Source of the DNA: Gammaproteobacteria bacterium
GTDB lineage: Bacteria > Pseudomonadota > Gammaproteobacteria > Steroidobacterales > Steroidobacteraceae
Assembly: GCA_003134045.1 (NCBI GenBank)
Contig: PLAH01000096.1
Span: 1 to 39,566, forward strand
DNA: 39,566 bases
Direction of reading: 5' to 3'
The notes under the pieces were generated by a model that was given only the letters and a program-made list of their open reading frames with translations, was not told the origin of the DNA and ran no database searches. This document shows positions 5,936 through 18,200 of the stretch, in pieces; positions within the stretch are counted from its first letter, which is position 1; every line of letters begins with the position of its first letter. Position numbers and translations under genes: made by a program.

Positions 5936-7462
5936 CTACCCCCCTCGCCGCCGCCAGCTCGCCCACCCCAGCAATCCCAACGCTGCGATCACCACCGGAT
6001 AGTTGCCGAACCGTGCGTACGGCGTCAGTCCCGTCATCGGCCGCACGTCGGCGCGCAGCACGGCTTCCTGGAACTGCGGCAGCTGCGCGACCACCCTGCC
6101 GCGGGCGTCGATTGCCGCGGTGATGCCATCGTTGGTGGCGCGCACCAGATAACGCCCCGCCTCCAGGGCGCGCATGCGCGATATCTGCAGATGCTGGTGC
6201 GGCGCCGTGGAATCGCCGAACCAGGCGTTGTTGGTGACGTTGATGAGCAGGGTAGCGTCGCGCAACACCTCGAGCTGCTCGCTGCCAAAGGCGTCTTCGT
6301 AGCAGATGGTGAGCCCCAGCTTCTGGCCGGCGGCGCTCAGCACGGGCTGATCCTTGGAACCCGCGGAAATGTCGTCGTACGGCAGACTCATCAGGCGCAT
6401 CCACGAGCGCACGAAGGAGGGAACCGGAAAGTACTCGCCGAACGGCACCAAGTGGCGCTTGTAATACCAGCCGTCGCCCGCGGCGGTCATCACCAGGAGC
6501 CCGTTGAAATATTGCTGCGTATCCAATCGATAGTGGACGAGGCCGATGGCGAAATCGGCGTCGTGAGCGCGTCCGCTCTTGCTTAAGCTCGCCAGATATT
6601 CCGGAATCATGTTGGAGAGCACCGGCAACGCGGACTCCGGCCAGACGATGAGACGCGCCCCCCAGGCCTGCTCGTTGAGTTTCGCGTAGCGCGCCATCGT
6701 GGCATCGCGATTCTTCACCTGCCATTTCTGGTCCTGCGACACGGCGCCTTGCACGGCCGCGACGGCCAGCGGCGCTCCGGCTGGGCGGGTCCACGCATGG
6801 CGCTCTGCAAGCAGCGGCACCGCGAACAGCAACGCCAGCGCCGCCAGCGCGATGAGGCGTCGCGACCCGGCGAGGCCGGGCGCCAACAGCACGCTGAGCG
6901 CGACGCCTGCATACGCCGCCGCCCAGGTCACTCCGTAGACGCCAAGCAGCGGCGCCCAGCCGGCGAGCGGCGCATCGATGAACGCATAACCCAGCGATAA
7001 CCAGGGAAAGCCCGTCAACACCCAGCCGCGCAGCCACTCGAGCAGCACCCAGAGAGCGGGCAGCACCAGCCAATCGCGCGTCATGCCGGACTTCAGCCAG
7101 TAGCGATTGGCGATGAAGCACAGCGCCGCGGAATAAGTCGACATCAGCGCGACCAATGCCGCCTGCAGGAATAGCGCGAGCCACACCGGCACCAGCCCGA
7201 ACACATGCAGGCAGGTGAACAGCCAATACGTACCGAACGCGAACAGTCCCGCCCCAAATGCCGCCCCCGCCCACGCGGCGCGACGCGGCGGCAAACCGCG
7301 AATCAACGCGAACAGCGCCGCGGGGGCGAGCACGGCGAACGGCCACCACGCCAAAGGCGCGAATGCGAGATTGAGGGCGGCGCCGACCGCGAACGCGGCC
7401 ACCAACCGCGACGCGGCCTGCCGTTGAAACGCGGCGCCGGGGCCGCGCATCACGGCATTCAA
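5936..7462 (-). CDS. lnt: Apolipoprotein N-acyltransferase
   Basis: The product is 508 aa, the usual size. An N-terminal membrane region (about 1-225, six or more helices) is followed by a periplasmic nitrilase-type domain. The catalytic triad is visible: E276 (WPESALP), K335 (YYKRHLVPFGEY) and C387 (ICYEDAF), corresponding to E267/K335/C387 of E. coli Lnt. A C-terminal helix ends in WRRRGG. It adds the third acyl chain to lipoproteins in the inner membrane. Its start overlaps the corC stop by 4 nt, the standard gammaproteobacterial arrangement. Confidence 0.97.
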   Translation of the reverse strand: MNAVMRGPGAAFQRQAASRLVAAFAVGAALNLAFAPLAWWPFAVLAPAALFALIRGLPPRRAAWAGAAFGAGLFAFGTYWLFTCLHVFGLVPVWLALFLQAALVALMSTYSAALCFIANRYWLKSGMTRDWLVLPALWVLLEWLRGWVLTGFPWLSLGYAFIDAPLAGWAPLLGVYGVTWAAAYAGVALSVLLAPGLAGSRRLIALAALALLFAVPLLAERHAWTRPAGAPLAVAAVQGAVSQDQKWQVKNRDATMARYAKLNEQAWGARLIVWPESALPVLSNMIPEYLASLSKSGRAHDADFAIGLVHYRLDTQQYFNGLLVMTAAGDGWYYKRHLVPFGEYFPVPSFVRSWMRLMSLPYDDISAGSKDQPVLSAAGQKLGLTICYEDAFGSEQLEVLRDATLLINVTNNAWFGDSTAPHQHLQISRMRALEAGRYLVRATNDGITAAIDARGRVVAQLPQFQEAVLRADVRPMTGLTPYARFGNYPVVIAALGLLGWASWRRRGG

Positions 7463-8322
7463 GGCGTCGACTCGGCGGCGGGCGGTTCGATATCGGTGGG
7501 CGTGATCACACGCAACAGATCGATGCGGCGCCGATCGGCCCGCACGATGCGAAATTCGAGTTCGCCGACTTGGATGGTCTCGCCACGGCGCGGCAGACGT
7601 CCGAACTCCTGCATCAGCAGGCCGCCGATCGTGTCGTACTCTTCATCGGAAAACGCAGTGTCGAAATACTCGTTGAAATCGGCTATCGACGTGAGCGCGC
7701 GCACCGTGAATTCACGGTTGGTCTCGCGCCGGATGGTCTGATCGTCCTCGACGTCGTGCTCGTCGTCGATCTCGCCGACGATCTGCTCGATGACATCCTC
7801 GATGGTCACCAGCCCGCACACACCGCCGTACTCATCCACCACCATGGCGATGTGGTTGTGACTCAGGCGAAATTCCTTGAGGAGCACGTTGAGGCGCTTG
7901 CTTTCGGGTACGAAGACGACGGGGCGCATGTACTCGCGGATCTCGAACGGCTCATCGCCGGCGGTCTGCAGGCGCAGCAAATCCTTCGCGAGCAAGATGC
8001 CCACAATCTGGTCGCGGTCCTCGCCGATCACGGGAAAGCGCGAGTGTCCCGACTCGACCACCAGCTCCACCAGCTTGTCCGGCGGTTCATCGCGCTCGAC
8101 GAAGACCATCTGCGAACGCGGCACCATGATGTCGCGGACCTGCATGTCCGCCACCGCCAGAACCCCTTCGAGCATGACCAGCGCATCGCCGTCGAACAAT
8201 CCCCGTTCGCTCGCCTCGCGCAGATCCTCGATGAGTTCGGCGAGGTCGCGCGGCTCTCCCGACATCGACTGCGTGATGCGCTTGAGCCAGCGGCCGGTGC
8301 TTCCGGGAGACGAGTCAGACAT
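7459..8322 (-). CDS. corC: CorC/YbeX-family CBS-domain protein
   Basis: The product is 287 aa. A short N-terminal helical part is followed by two CBS domains (about 60-185; [51 protein letters not shown]) and a CorC_HlyC transporter-associated domain to the end. It lacks the N-terminal membrane DUF21 domain, so it is the soluble YbeX type, linked to magnesium/cobalt homeostasis and ribosome function. It lies between ybeY (17 nt) and lnt (4-nt overlap) in one operon. Confidence 0.93.
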   Translation of the reverse strand: MSDSSPGSTGRWLKRITQSMSGEPRDLAELIEDLREASERGLFDGDALVMLEGVLAVADMQVRDIMVPRSQMVFVERDEPPDKLVELVVESGHSRFPVIGEDRDQIVGILLAKDLLRLQTAGDEPFEIREYMRPVVFVPESKRLNVLLKEFRLSHNHIAMVVDEYGGVCGLVTIEDVIEQIVGEIDDEHDVEDDQTIRRETNREFTVRALTSIADFNEYFDTAFSDEEYDTIGGLLMQEFGRLPRRGETIQVGELEFRIVRADRRRIDLLRVITPTDIEPPAAESTP

Positions 8323-8339
8323 GTCCGCAGGATACTCGA

Positions 8340-8795
8340 TCAGGCATAGGGGTCCGAAAACCCAAGCCGATCAAGGATTTGAACCTCGCGCGCGGCCATT
8401 TTCCGGGCCTCCGCCTGCTTTTCATGATCGAAACCCAGCAAATGCAGCACCCCGTGCACCGTCATATGGGCCCAGTGCGCCTCGGGCGACTTGGCTTGCG
8501 CGCGCGCCTCGCAGGCCACCACCGGCGCGCAGATCACGAGTTCGCCCAGATGATCCACACCGTCCGGCGTCTGCCCCGCGCCGCCGAACGACAGCACATT
8601 GGTCGGCTTGTCCTTGTGCCGGTAATGCGCATTCAGGCTGCGGCTGCGGGCAGCCCCCACCACGCGCACCGACAACACACTGGGATGCAATCGTTCGCTG
8701 AGCACGGCCTCCGCCCAACGCTTGAACTGCGCACGCCGCGGCGCCCACGGCCGACGGGCCGCATAGGTCACATCAACATCGAGTCTTGCCGCCAT
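8340..8795 (-). CDS. ybeY: Endoribonuclease YbeY (rRNA maturation factor)
   Basis: The product is 151 aa. The zinc-binding signature HGVLHLLGFDH (H3-x-H5-x-H) is intact near the C-terminus, and the RSLNAHYRHKDKPTNVLSF segment is typical. YbeY is a metal-dependent RNase in 16S rRNA 3'-end maturation and ribosome quality control. The start at 8795 was chosen because it is 4 nt after the phoH stop and gives a standard N-terminus; the frame is open upstream but overlaps phoH. Confidence 0.95.
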   Translation of the reverse strand: MAARLDVDVTYAARRPWAPRRAQFKRWAEAVLSERLHPSVLSVRVVGAARSRSLNAHYRHKDKPTNVLSFGGAGQTPDGVDHLGELVICAPVVACEARAQAKSPEAHWAHMTVHGVLHLLGFDHEKQAEARKMAAREVQILDRLGFSDPYA

Positions 8796-8799
8796 CGCT

Positions 8800-9795
8800 T
8801 CAAGCGCCGCTGTCGGGCGTATTGGCTTCGTAGGCTTGGACGATTCGTTGCACCAGCGGATGGCGCACCACGTCGCGCGAGGTGAACATCGTGAACGCAA
8901 TGCCGCGCACGCCGCGCAGAACGTCGATCACGGTGCGCAAGCCGGATTGTTTGGTGTTCGGCAAATCGACTTGCGTGATATCGCCGGTGACCACGGCCTT
9001 GGAGCCGAAGCCGATGCGGGTCAGGAACATCTTCATCTGCTCGTTGGTGGTGTTCTGCGCTTCGTCCAGAATCACGAACGAGTCGTTGAGCGAGCGGCCG
9101 CGCATGAAGGCGAGCGGCGCCACCTCGATCACGTTGCGCTCGATCATCTTGGCCACGCGTTCGAAGCCCATCATTTCGTAGAGGGCGTCGTACATGGGCC
9201 GCAGGTAAGGATCGACTTTCTGCGACAAGTCGCCCGGCAGAAAGCCCAGCCGCTCGCCCGCTTCGACTGCCGGCCGCACCAGAATGATTCTGCGCACTTT
9301 TTCCGACTGCAGTGCCTCGACCGCACAGGCCACCGCGAGATAGGTCTTGCCGGTGCCGGCGGGTCCGATGCCGAATGTGAGATCGTGGTTGCGGACATTG
9401 TTCAGGTAGTCGGTCTGATTCGGGCCGCGCGCGCGCACCGCGCCCCGGGCGGTGCGCACCTTGAGTTCGTCGCTCGCCTCGCCGCCCGCTAACGCCGCGC
9501 CAGGCTCGGCCACATCCCCCTCCATGCCGAGTTCCTGCAGGGCGATGTGCACCCGTTCGGAGTCGACCGGTTCGCGCTGCGCACGCGTGTACAGGTCCTG
9601 CAGCACGCTTTCCGCCCGCTTGATGGCCGCCGGCATGCCGATGATCTGGAACCGATTGCCCCGCCTTCTGACCTCGACCCCGAGCCGCGATTCGATCTGA
9701 TGCAGGTGCTGGTCCAAGGGTCCGCAGAGTTCGACCAATCGGATGTTGTCGGCCGGCGCCAGCACCAGGTCCCGCGTCATGGGCACCGAACTCAC
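8800..9795 (-). CDS. ybeZ: PhoH-like ATPase (YbeZ)
   Basis: The product is 331 aa. An N-terminal KH-like segment (about 15-75) precedes the PhoH P-loop domain: Walker A GPAGTGKT at 144-151 and Walker [11 protein letters not shown] further on. YbeZ interacts with YbeY and probably acts in RNA metabolism. Its start overlaps the miaB stop by 4 nt, and ybeY follows after 4 nt. Confidence 0.95.
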   Translation of the reverse strand: MSSVPMTRDLVLAPADNIRLVELCGPLDQHLHQIESRLGVEVRRRGNRFQIIGMPAAIKRAESVLQDLYTRAQREPVDSERVHIALQELGMEGDVAEPGAALAGGEASDELKVRTARGAVRARGPNQTDYLNNVRNHDLTFGIGPAGTGKTYLAVACAVEALQSEKVRRIILVRPAVEAGERLGFLPGDLSQKVDPYLRPMYDALYEMMGFERVAKMIERNVIEVAPLAFMRGRSLNDSFVILDEAQNTTNEQMKMFLTRIGFGSKAVVTGDITQVDLPNTKQSGLRTVIDVLRGVRGIAFTMFTSRDVVRHPLVQRIVQAYEANTPDSGA

Positions 9796-11141
9796 GGGTA
9801 CGCCGCCTCCACGAGACGGCCGCGCAGCGAATTCGGCATGGCCTCGGTGATGGTGACATCGGCAAAGCGATTGATGAGGCCCATGGGATCGTCCGCGGGT
9901 CCGTCGAAATTGACCCAGCGATTGTTGTCGGTGCGCCCGGCCAATTGCCGCGGATCGCGCTTGGCGGGCCGTTCGACCAGCACCCGTTGCCGGCTGCCCA
10001 CCATGCGCGCCGAGATGGCGCGGGCTTGGGAGTTCAAGCGCGCCTGCAGGAGTTCGAGCCGCTGTTGCTTCACCTCATGCGGCACTTCGTCGGGCAGCGA
10101 GGCCGCCGGGGTGCCGGGACGACGGCTGTAGAGAAAGCTGAACGACTGATCGAAGCCCACCTCGGCGATGAGATTCATGGTCGCCATGAAATCCTCAGCC
10201 GTCTCGCCCGGGAAACCCACGATGATGTCGGTGGAGATGCAGATGTCGGGGCGCACGGTGCGCAACTTGCGCAGCTTCTGCTTGTACTCGAGCACGGTAT
10301 GGCCGCGTTTCATCGCGGCCAGAATTCGATCCGAGCCGCTCTGCACCGGCAGATGCAGGAAATTGCTGAGTTTCGGCACATGGGCGTAGGCCTCGATCAG
10401 GCTGTCGTTGAAATCGAGCGGATGCGACGTGGTGAAGCGGATGCGCTCGACGCCGTCGATGGCGGCGACGAAATGGATCAGGGTCGCGAGATCGGCCGGG
10501 GTCCCATCCTCCATCGGACCGGCATAGGCATTGACGTTCTGGCCGAGCAAGATGATTTCGCGCACGCCCTGCCGCGCCAGGGTCCGCACTTCGTGCAGCA
10601 CCTGGTCGAAGGGCCGGCTGATTTCCTCGCCGCGGGTGTAGGGCACCACGCAAAAGGTGCAGTACTTGCTGCAGCCTTCCATGATGGACACGAACGCCGT
10701 GGCGCCGTCGGCGCGCGCCTCCGGCAAGCGGTCGAATTTCTCGATTTCCGGAAAGCTGACATCCACCTGCGACTGCCCGGACCGGCGCAATCCCGTGAGC
10801 ATTTCCGGCAGGCGGTGCAACGTTTGCGGCCCGAACACCAGGTCGACGAAGGGCGCGCGCGCCGTGATCCCCTCGCCTTCCTGGCTGGCGACGCAGCCGC
10901 CCACCCCGATCACCACGTGCGGCCGCAGCTGCTTGAGCAGCCGCCACTCGCCGAGCAGCGAAAAGACTTTTTCCTGAGCTTTTTCGCGCACCGAGCAGGT
11001 GTTGACCAGCAACACGTCAGCCTCGGCGGCGTTATCGGTGCGGGTCATGCCGTCGGCCGCCTCCAGCACGTCCTGCATCTTGCGGGAGTCGTACTCGTTC
11101 ATCTGGCAACCGAAGGTTTTGATGTATAGAAGACCGGGCAT
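9792..11141 (-). CDS. miaB: tRNA-2-methylthio-N6-dimethylallyladenosine synthase
   Basis: The product is 449 aa. The N-terminal MTTase domain has cluster cysteines C12, C49 and C83 ([27 protein letters not shown]). The radical-SAM cluster C157/C161/C164 lies in [18 protein letters not shown], followed by a TRAM domain at about 375-445. It methylthiolates i6A37 in tRNAs reading U-starting codons. It is first gene of the miaB-ybeZ-ybeY-corC-lnt run and divergent from def, with only 38 bp between starts. Confidence 0.97.
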   Translation of the reverse strand: MPGLLYIKTFGCQMNEYDSRKMQDVLEAADGMTRTDNAAEADVLLVNTCSVREKAQEKVFSLLGEWRLLKQLRPHVVIGVGGCVASQEGEGITARAPFVDLVFGPQTLHRLPEMLTGLRRSGQSQVDVSFPEIEKFDRLPEARADGATAFVSIMEGCSKYCTFCVVPYTRGEEISRPFDQVLHEVRTLARQGVREIILLGQNVNAYAGPMEDGTPADLATLIHFVAAIDGVERIRFTTSHPLDFNDSLIEAYAHVPKLSNFLHLPVQSGSDRILAAMKRGHTVLEYKQKLRKLRTVRPDICISTDIIVGFPGETAEDFMATMNLIAEVGFDQSFSFLYSRRPGTPAASLPDEVPHEVKQQRLELLQARLNSQARAISARMVGSRQRVLVERPAKRDPRQLAGRTDNNRWVNFDGPADDPMGLINRFADVTITEAMPNSLRGRLVEAAYP

Positions 11142-11179
11142 AGGCTCACGTGGAAAAGGCCGCTAAGATACTAGCAATC

Positions 11180-11713
11180 ATGGCAATACGCGAAGTTCTC
11201 AAAATGGGCGATCCGCGCCTGCTGGCGGTCTCGGAGCCGGTCCGCGAGTTCGGCACGCCGGCGCTGGAAAGCCTGCTCGCCGATATGCGGGACACGATGC
11301 GGGATCTCAACGGCGCCGGTCTTGCTGCGCCGCAAATCGGCGTCAATCTGCGGCTGGTCATCTTCGGGATGGATTACAACCCGCGCTATCCCGACGCCGC
11401 CCCCGTCCCCTACACGGTGCTCATCAATCCCACCCTGACCCCCATCGGCGAGGACATGGAGGAAGGCTGGGAGGGCTGCCTGTCGGTCCCTGGGATGCGG
11501 GGTGTGGTGCCTCGCTACAAGCATCTGCGCTATACGGGCGTCGACGCCGACGGGCTGCCCATCGACCGTATCGTGAGCGGCTTCCATGCCCGGGTCGTGC
11601 AGCACGAGGCGGACCACCTCGATGGCATTCTGTATCCGCGTCGCATCGCCGACCTGACCCAGTTCGGCTTCAGCGACGCCCTGTTTCCCGGCCAGGACCT
11701 GGCCGACGACTAG
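11180..11713 (+). CDS. def: Peptide deformylase
   Basis: The product is 177 aa. All three family motifs are present: [15 protein letters not shown] ([12 protein letters not shown]) and HExDH ([11 protein letters not shown]), which supply the metal ligands Cys and two His plus the catalytic Glu. It removes the formyl group from nascent N-terminal fMet. ATG 11180 gives the usual start [15 protein letters not shown]; an in-frame GTG at 11150 would add ten atypical residues. It is not followed by fmt. The next gene, msrB, is convergent. Confidence 0.95.
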   Translation: MAIREVLKMGDPRLLAVSEPVREFGTPALESLLADMRDTMRDLNGAGLAAPQIGVNLRLVIFGMDYNPRYPDAAPVPYTVLINPTLTPIGEDMEEGWEGCLSVPGMRGVVPRYKHLRYTGVDADGLPIDRIVSGFHARVVQHEADHLDGILYPRRIADLTQFGFSDALFPGQDLADD

Positions 11714-11758
11714 GCGCCGGCCGGCTCGACCGCCGCGCGGGGTCAGCCCGACCAGGCT

Positions 11759-12256
11759 TCAGCCGCCCGCAGAGGCCATTTCGGCGCTCTGTCCGTCGGC
11801 GATGCCTTCCGGCGCGCCGCGCTTCAATACGTCGGGGAGCGGCTTGCCGCTGTCCGTGAACGTGAGCGACACCGAATTCAAACAGTGCCGCTCGCCGGTC
11901 GGACGCGGGCCATCGGGAAACACATGTCCGAGATGGCTGCCGCAGCGGGCACAGACTTCCTCGACGCGCACCATGCCGTAGCTGGTGTCGCGGATGCGCT
12001 TGATGTGGGCTTCGTCGTAGGGTTTGAAGAAGCTCGGCCAGCCGGTCCCCGAATCGAACTTCGCGCTCGAGCGGAACAGCGGCAGTCCGCAGAATCGGCA
12101 GGTGTAGATGCCGTCCTTTTTATTGTCCAGGAATACGCCGCAGAAAGCGGCCTCGGTGCCGTGCTCCAAGAGCACGCGCCGTTCGTCGCCGGTGAGCCCT
12201 GCGGTGATGTCGCGGCGCTGCGCGTCGCTGGGCGGGGTCATGTCGAATGCGGTCAT
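11759..12256 (-). CDS. msrB: Peptide-methionine (R)-S-oxide reductase
   Basis: The product is 165 aa. Structural zinc cysteines are C53/C56 (YTCRFCGLPLF) and C102/C105 (CARCGSHLGH). The catalytic cysteine is C125 in GERHCLNSVSL, where His replaces the more common Tyr. It reduces methionine-R-sulfoxide in proteins. A strong Shine-Dalgarno (AGGAG) precedes ATG 12256; the frame is open further upstream but is not family-like. It lies 57 bp downstream of ssb on the same strand and may be co-transcribed with it. Confidence 0.95.
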   Translation of the reverse strand: MTAFDMTPPSDAQRRDITAGLTGDERRVLLEHGTEAAFCGVFLDNKKDGIYTCRFCGLPLFRSSAKFDSGTGWPSFFKPYDEAHIKRIRDTSYGMVRVEEVCARCGSHLGHVFPDGPRPTGERHCLNSVSLTFTDSGKPLPDVLKRGAPEGIADGQSAEMASAGG

Positions 12257-12313
12257 GAGGGCTCCTGTGCGTTGGACTAACGAGGGTGGGGCCTCCCGGC
12301 GCACATTTCCAGG

Positions 12314-12796
12314 TCAGAACGGGATATCGTCGTCGAAATCCTCTTTTCCGCCGCCCGCCGGCGCCGGTGACTGGTCGTAGTCGTCCCGCGGAGGCGCGCC
12401 GGAGCCGCCGCCGCGCTCACCGCCGCCCGTGCCGCCGCCGCCTCCACCCCCGCCGCCGGCCTTGCCGCCCAACATCTGCATGTTGTCGCCGATGATCTCC
12501 GTGGTGTAGCGGTCGTTGCCCTGCTTGTCCTGCCACTTGCGGGTGCGCAGCTTGCCCTCGATATACACCTGCGAACCCTTGCGCAGGTATTCGGCGCCGA
12601 TTTCCCCCAGGCGGCCGAACAGGGCGATGCTGTGCCACTCGGTGCGCTCCTGCTGCGCCCCTGAGGCCTTATCCTTCCACGATTCGTTGGTGGCAATGCG
12701 GATGTTCGTGACCGTCATGCCACTGGGCATCGCCCGTGTCTCCGGGTCGGCGCCGAGAGTTCCCACCAGAATGACCTTATTGACTCCACGCGCCAT
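12314..12796 (-). CDS. ssb: Single-stranded DNA-binding protein
   Basis: The product is 160 aa. The OB-fold covers about residues 1-110 ([40 protein letters not shown]). A very Gly-rich linker follows, including a run of nine glycines, then the acidic partner-binding tip EDFDDDIPF. It coats single-stranded DNA in replication, repair and recombination and recruits partners through the tip. A GAGGG-type Shine-Dalgarno precedes ATG 12796. It is divergent from uvrA, as in E. coli, but with an unusually long gap. Confidence 0.97.
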   Translation of the reverse strand: MARGVNKVILVGTLGADPETRAMPSGMTVTNIRIATNESWKDKASGAQQERTEWHSIALFGRLGEIGAEYLRKGSQVYIEGKLRTRKWQDKQGNDRYTTEIIGDNMQMLGGKAGGGGGGGGGTGGGERGGGSGAPPRDDYDQSPAPAGGGKEDFDDDIPF

Positions 12797-12836
12797 AACC
12801 TACCCTCAGTACCGTTAACCAACCATTCTCGTCAGC

Positions 12837-12854
12837 GGACAAAATTCATTGTCC
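12837..12854. promoter_or_regulatory. Dyad GGACAA-N6-TTGTCC upstream of ssb
   Basis: Perfect 6-bp arms (12837-12842 and 12849-12854) with a 6-bp spacer, 41 bp upstream of the ssb start. The position suits an operator for ssb. The binding protein is unknown. Confidence 0.4.
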
Positions 12855-12892
12855 CCGCCAATTGAAATTATCGCTGCGGTTCCCTAAAAATT

Positions 12893-12902
12893 TGAGTACT
12901 CA
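12893..12902. promoter_or_regulatory. Perfect palindrome TGAGTACTCA in the ssb-uvrA gap
   Basis: A 10-bp perfect palindrome in an AT-rich patch about 97 bp upstream of the ssb start. It could be a regulator half-site pair. The evidence is sequence symmetry only. Confidence 0.3.
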
Positions 12903-13106
12903 GCAAAACCGCAGCTTTGCGTCCCCAGCGGAGGTAATCCTGGCATCCCGGACCGTAACGAGCGGACGGAAGCGTATGGAATCTCCACAGACTGACATCA
13001 TGCCGAATCATCGCGACATGGGGTCAGCCAATAAGCTGCCGGAATGATGACATATTACCCCAAAACAGGGTCGCGGACCCGACGCCAATCGCTTCGATCG
13101 AACGGC

Positions 13107-13132
13107 AAATTGTAGCCCATGGGCCACAATTT
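13107..13132. promoter_or_regulatory. Near-perfect 26-bp palindrome in the ssb-uvrA gap
   Basis: Arms AAATTGT and ACAATTT flank a core GCCCATGGGC. Twelve of thirteen base pairs are symmetric; the one break is A13114 against C13125. It is followed immediately by an AGGAGG. Possible operator or small hairpin; function unknown. Confidence 0.4.
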
Positions 13133-13468
13133 AGGAGGTTATTGGTTGAATTGACGCCCGTAGGCCACAAGACCGAGGCGCGATTCAAGGGGCTCGCCGC
13201 AGCGATCGCCGCGGCCGGCTTTTCGAATCCGGCACCGCCCGAGTCACCGCCGTCCGGCGGACGGGCCGGACGATTGGCCCAGCCACGGAAGGCCCGAGAA
13301 AGCGCCCGCGCACGCACCTGCGGCTGACGTGCCGAAACACGGGATCGGGCATTGTACACGCGCAAGACGGCCCCACTTACCGGGATTCACGGCGTCTTCG
13401 CTCATATACCCACGCTGCCCGCGGCCCCCAGCCTTCAGGGCTTGACGCCGGGCGTATAGTAATTGGTT

Positions 13469-16332
<2,864 letters not shown>

Positions 16333-16336
<4 letters not shown>

Positions 16337-17010
16337 ACACGCCGTGGCGCCTGTTTCTGGCAGCGCTGCGCTTCGTGACCCATCGATCGACCTCGCCCGA
16401 CGATTCTTCCCGGGCAACGCCGCAGGAGGCGGCGCGCTTCCTGCCGTTGGTCGGCATTTTGCTGGGGTTGTGGGCTGGGGCGATCTACTGGGTCGGCTCC
16501 CAGCTATGGCCTACCAGCGTTGCCGTCATCCTGTGCATGCTCGCGACGGCGTTGCTCGAAGGCCGCGCCGCCGGAGTCGGAACTCCCTATGGGATTTTCG
16601 TGATTATCATCCAATACAACGCGCTCATGGCTCTCTCGGCAGCGCATGTACCGATGGCCCTTCCGCCGTACCTCGCGCTGGGCCTCATCATGGTTGCCGG
16701 ACAAGCCGCCAGTCGCGCGCTGGTCGTGTCGGTGATGGCAACCGACTCAGGGTCCGCCGACGCCTCGGCGAACTCCCGACCGACGCTCAATGACCTGGCC
16801 CTGGCGCTGTTCATCGGCCTATCGCCCGCCGTCTTCCTCGGCATACCGGGGCTCATCGGCCTCGTTGCAGCCATCCTCGTACGCCTCCTGTTGACCGCCG
16901 CGCTGCTGCCTCGACTCCGCTACGGCTATCGGGAGCGTCTGGATGTCACGCAACGGCTGACGGAAGCCTCTTTCTATCTCGGCGCGTTGGCGACCTGGAA
17001 GTATGTTTGA
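16333..17010 (+). CDS. CobS-fold membrane protein lacking the catalytic acidic motif
   Basis: The product is 225 aa, starting at a GTG that overlaps the uvrA stop. The N-terminus ([15 protein letters not shown], then [13 protein letters not shown] at about 34-45), a middle segment ([19 protein letters not shown]) and the end ([16 protein letters not shown]) line up with adenosylcobinamide-GDP ribazoletransferase (CobS), about 245 aa. The CobS stretch HLDGLADTCDG through IMRDSR is missing, however. At the matching place, residues 73-84, the protein reads [12 protein letters not shown]. The C-terminal GDT acidic position is also altered. Five or six membrane helices are apparent. It is unlikely to make cobalamin; a repurposed member of the CDP-alcohol-transferase-like CobS family is the best description. 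Function unknown. Confidence 0.6.
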
Positions 17011-17161
17011 GCGCCGGAAGACTCCAAAGCCTCGTGCTGCTGAAACGGAGGCACATGATTCTGCAGGCGCGCCGCAGTCATATCACGTCAGCCGGCGGCC
17101 TCTTTCGAGGTCCACCACCTTTGCGACCAATGAATTCAGCGATGCCGTTTTGTCATAGTGA

Positions 17162-18097
17162 CTACGTGTCAGCGATAACTTCTTCGCCGCCGCCGCGGAA
17201 CGCACGCGGGGAAACCCCCACCTGTCGAGTAAAGAAGCGGCTGAAATAGGCCGGATCGTCAAAGCCCAAGTGATAAGCGATCTGCGTAATGGACATCGTC
17301 GTGTAGCGCAGTTGGCGCTCGGCCTCGACCAGTACACGCAAGTGCACGAGTTTGATGGGGGATTGACCGGCGGCATTGAGACACGCCCGCTGCAGTCGCT
17401 GCGCCGAAACACGTAGCTGCACCGCATAGGCCGCGAGTTCCCAATGTTTCCGATAACTGGCCTCGATTAGTTGGCGGAACCGGGCCACGAGTTCCAGGTC
17501 GCGAGCGGCAGCGTTCGATCCTTTCTCGTAAGGTGCGTACGCGAGTCGCAATACGTTCGCAAGGAGGGCGGCGAGCAAGCCGCGCAGCGCTGCATGGCGG
17601 CCGGGCGCTGAACGGCCAAATTCCCGCAACAGCATATCCGCGAGGGATACGAGATCGGTCGCACGCATGCTCGGACCGTCGACGGTGGTGACGGCTGGCC
17701 GGTCAAGAAAAGCGGCGAGGGTGCCTCCCACAGCGGCGAAATCTCGCACGAACCCGGGAGCAAAGGAGACGACGAGGCCAACCGCTCCAGGCTGGAAGCT
17801 GAAGGCGTGCACGACGCTGGGAGGAACCACAACGATGGCGGGCGCCTCCAGCGATTCGGTCGCGTCATCGACGCGTGCCACGAGGTGGCCGCGCTGCATG
17901 AACAGTACTTGATGCAAATCACGATGCCGATGTGGCTGAATGTTCCAGTCATGCAGCCGACTACGGGCTGCGATGGTCTCGATGTGCACCAAACGCTCGT
18001 CGGGCGCCTGCAGCGGCTCGCCGTACAGAAAAAAGGTCGGCACCAGGGCGGAAGTCGCTCGACGCGCACGTCGGGGTATCGAGTGGGGTGCAGCCAT
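17162..18097 (-). CDS. pobR: AraC-family regulator, PobR-like
   Basis: The product is 311 aa. The N-terminal cupin-like sensor domain (about 30-180) includes QPHRHRDLHQVLFMQRG. The C-terminal AraC domain has two helix-turn-helix units: WELAAYAVQLRVSAQRL and SITQIAYHLGFDDPAYFSRF. Divergence from pobA and the sensor type point to PobR, which activates pobA in response to 4-hydroxybenzoate. ATG 18097 was chosen; the frame extends to 18151, but the added residues would overlap the promoter region. A partial dyad at 18100-18124 lies next to the start. Confidence 0.85.
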   Translation of the reverse strand: MAAPHSIPRRARRATSALVPTFFLYGEPLQAPDERLVHIETIAARSRLHDWNIQPHRHRDLHQVLFMQRGHLVARVDDATESLEAPAIVVVPPSVVHAFSFQPGAVGLVVSFAPGFVRDFAAVGGTLAAFLDRPAVTTVDGPSMRATDLVSLADMLLREFGRSAPGRHAALRGLLAALLANVLRLAYAPYEKGSNAAARDLELVARFRQLIEASYRKHWELAAYAVQLRVSAQRLQRACLNAAGQSPIKLVHLRVLVEAERQLRYTTMSITQIAYHLGFDDPAYFSRFFTRQVGVSPRAFRGGGEEVIADT

Positions 18098-18099
18098 TG

Positions 18100-18124
18100 A
18101 CCGAAAAGTACAAGTTTTATCGGT
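18100..18124. promoter_or_regulatory. Imperfect dyad between pobR and pobA
   Basis: Outer arms ACCGA (18100-18104) and TCGGT (18120-18124) are complementary and continue inward as AAA/TTT with mismatches. It abuts the pobR start and lies 76 bp upstream of pobA. This is a candidate regulator site by position only. Confidence 0.35.
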
Positions 18125-18200
18125 TCCCGTCCATTCTCGATTCCCCGCCAATCTTCGATCTTACGCGTGATCGCATTGTGCGCTTCCTACGGGGATATGA

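Larger units (their letters stand above)
12797..13468. other. Long ssb-uvrA intergenic region (about 670 bp) with several dyads
   Basis: No convincing gene was found; the few open frames here have no family-like sequence. It contains three dyads, listed separately, and an isolated perfect Shine-Dalgarno-like AGGAGG at 13133-13138 without a well-spaced start codon. The only nearby in-frame start is TTG 13142, opening a 61-codon frame. A CTGT-N8-ACAG LexA box of the enterobacterial type was not found. Confidence 0.6.

Noticed and set aside
9945-11129. 394-codon plus-strand frame inside miaB
   Set aside because: Antisense to an intact miaB with all six cluster cysteines; a coding shadow.
13024-13365. 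113-codon minus-strand frame in the ssb-uvrA gap
   Set aside because: No convincing ribosome site, composition like random GC-rich DNA, and it runs through the palindromes.
12797-13468. LexA/SOS box of the CTGT-N8-ACAG type between ssb and uvrA
   Set aside because: I looked for it by analogy with E. coli and found no match; only other dyads are present.
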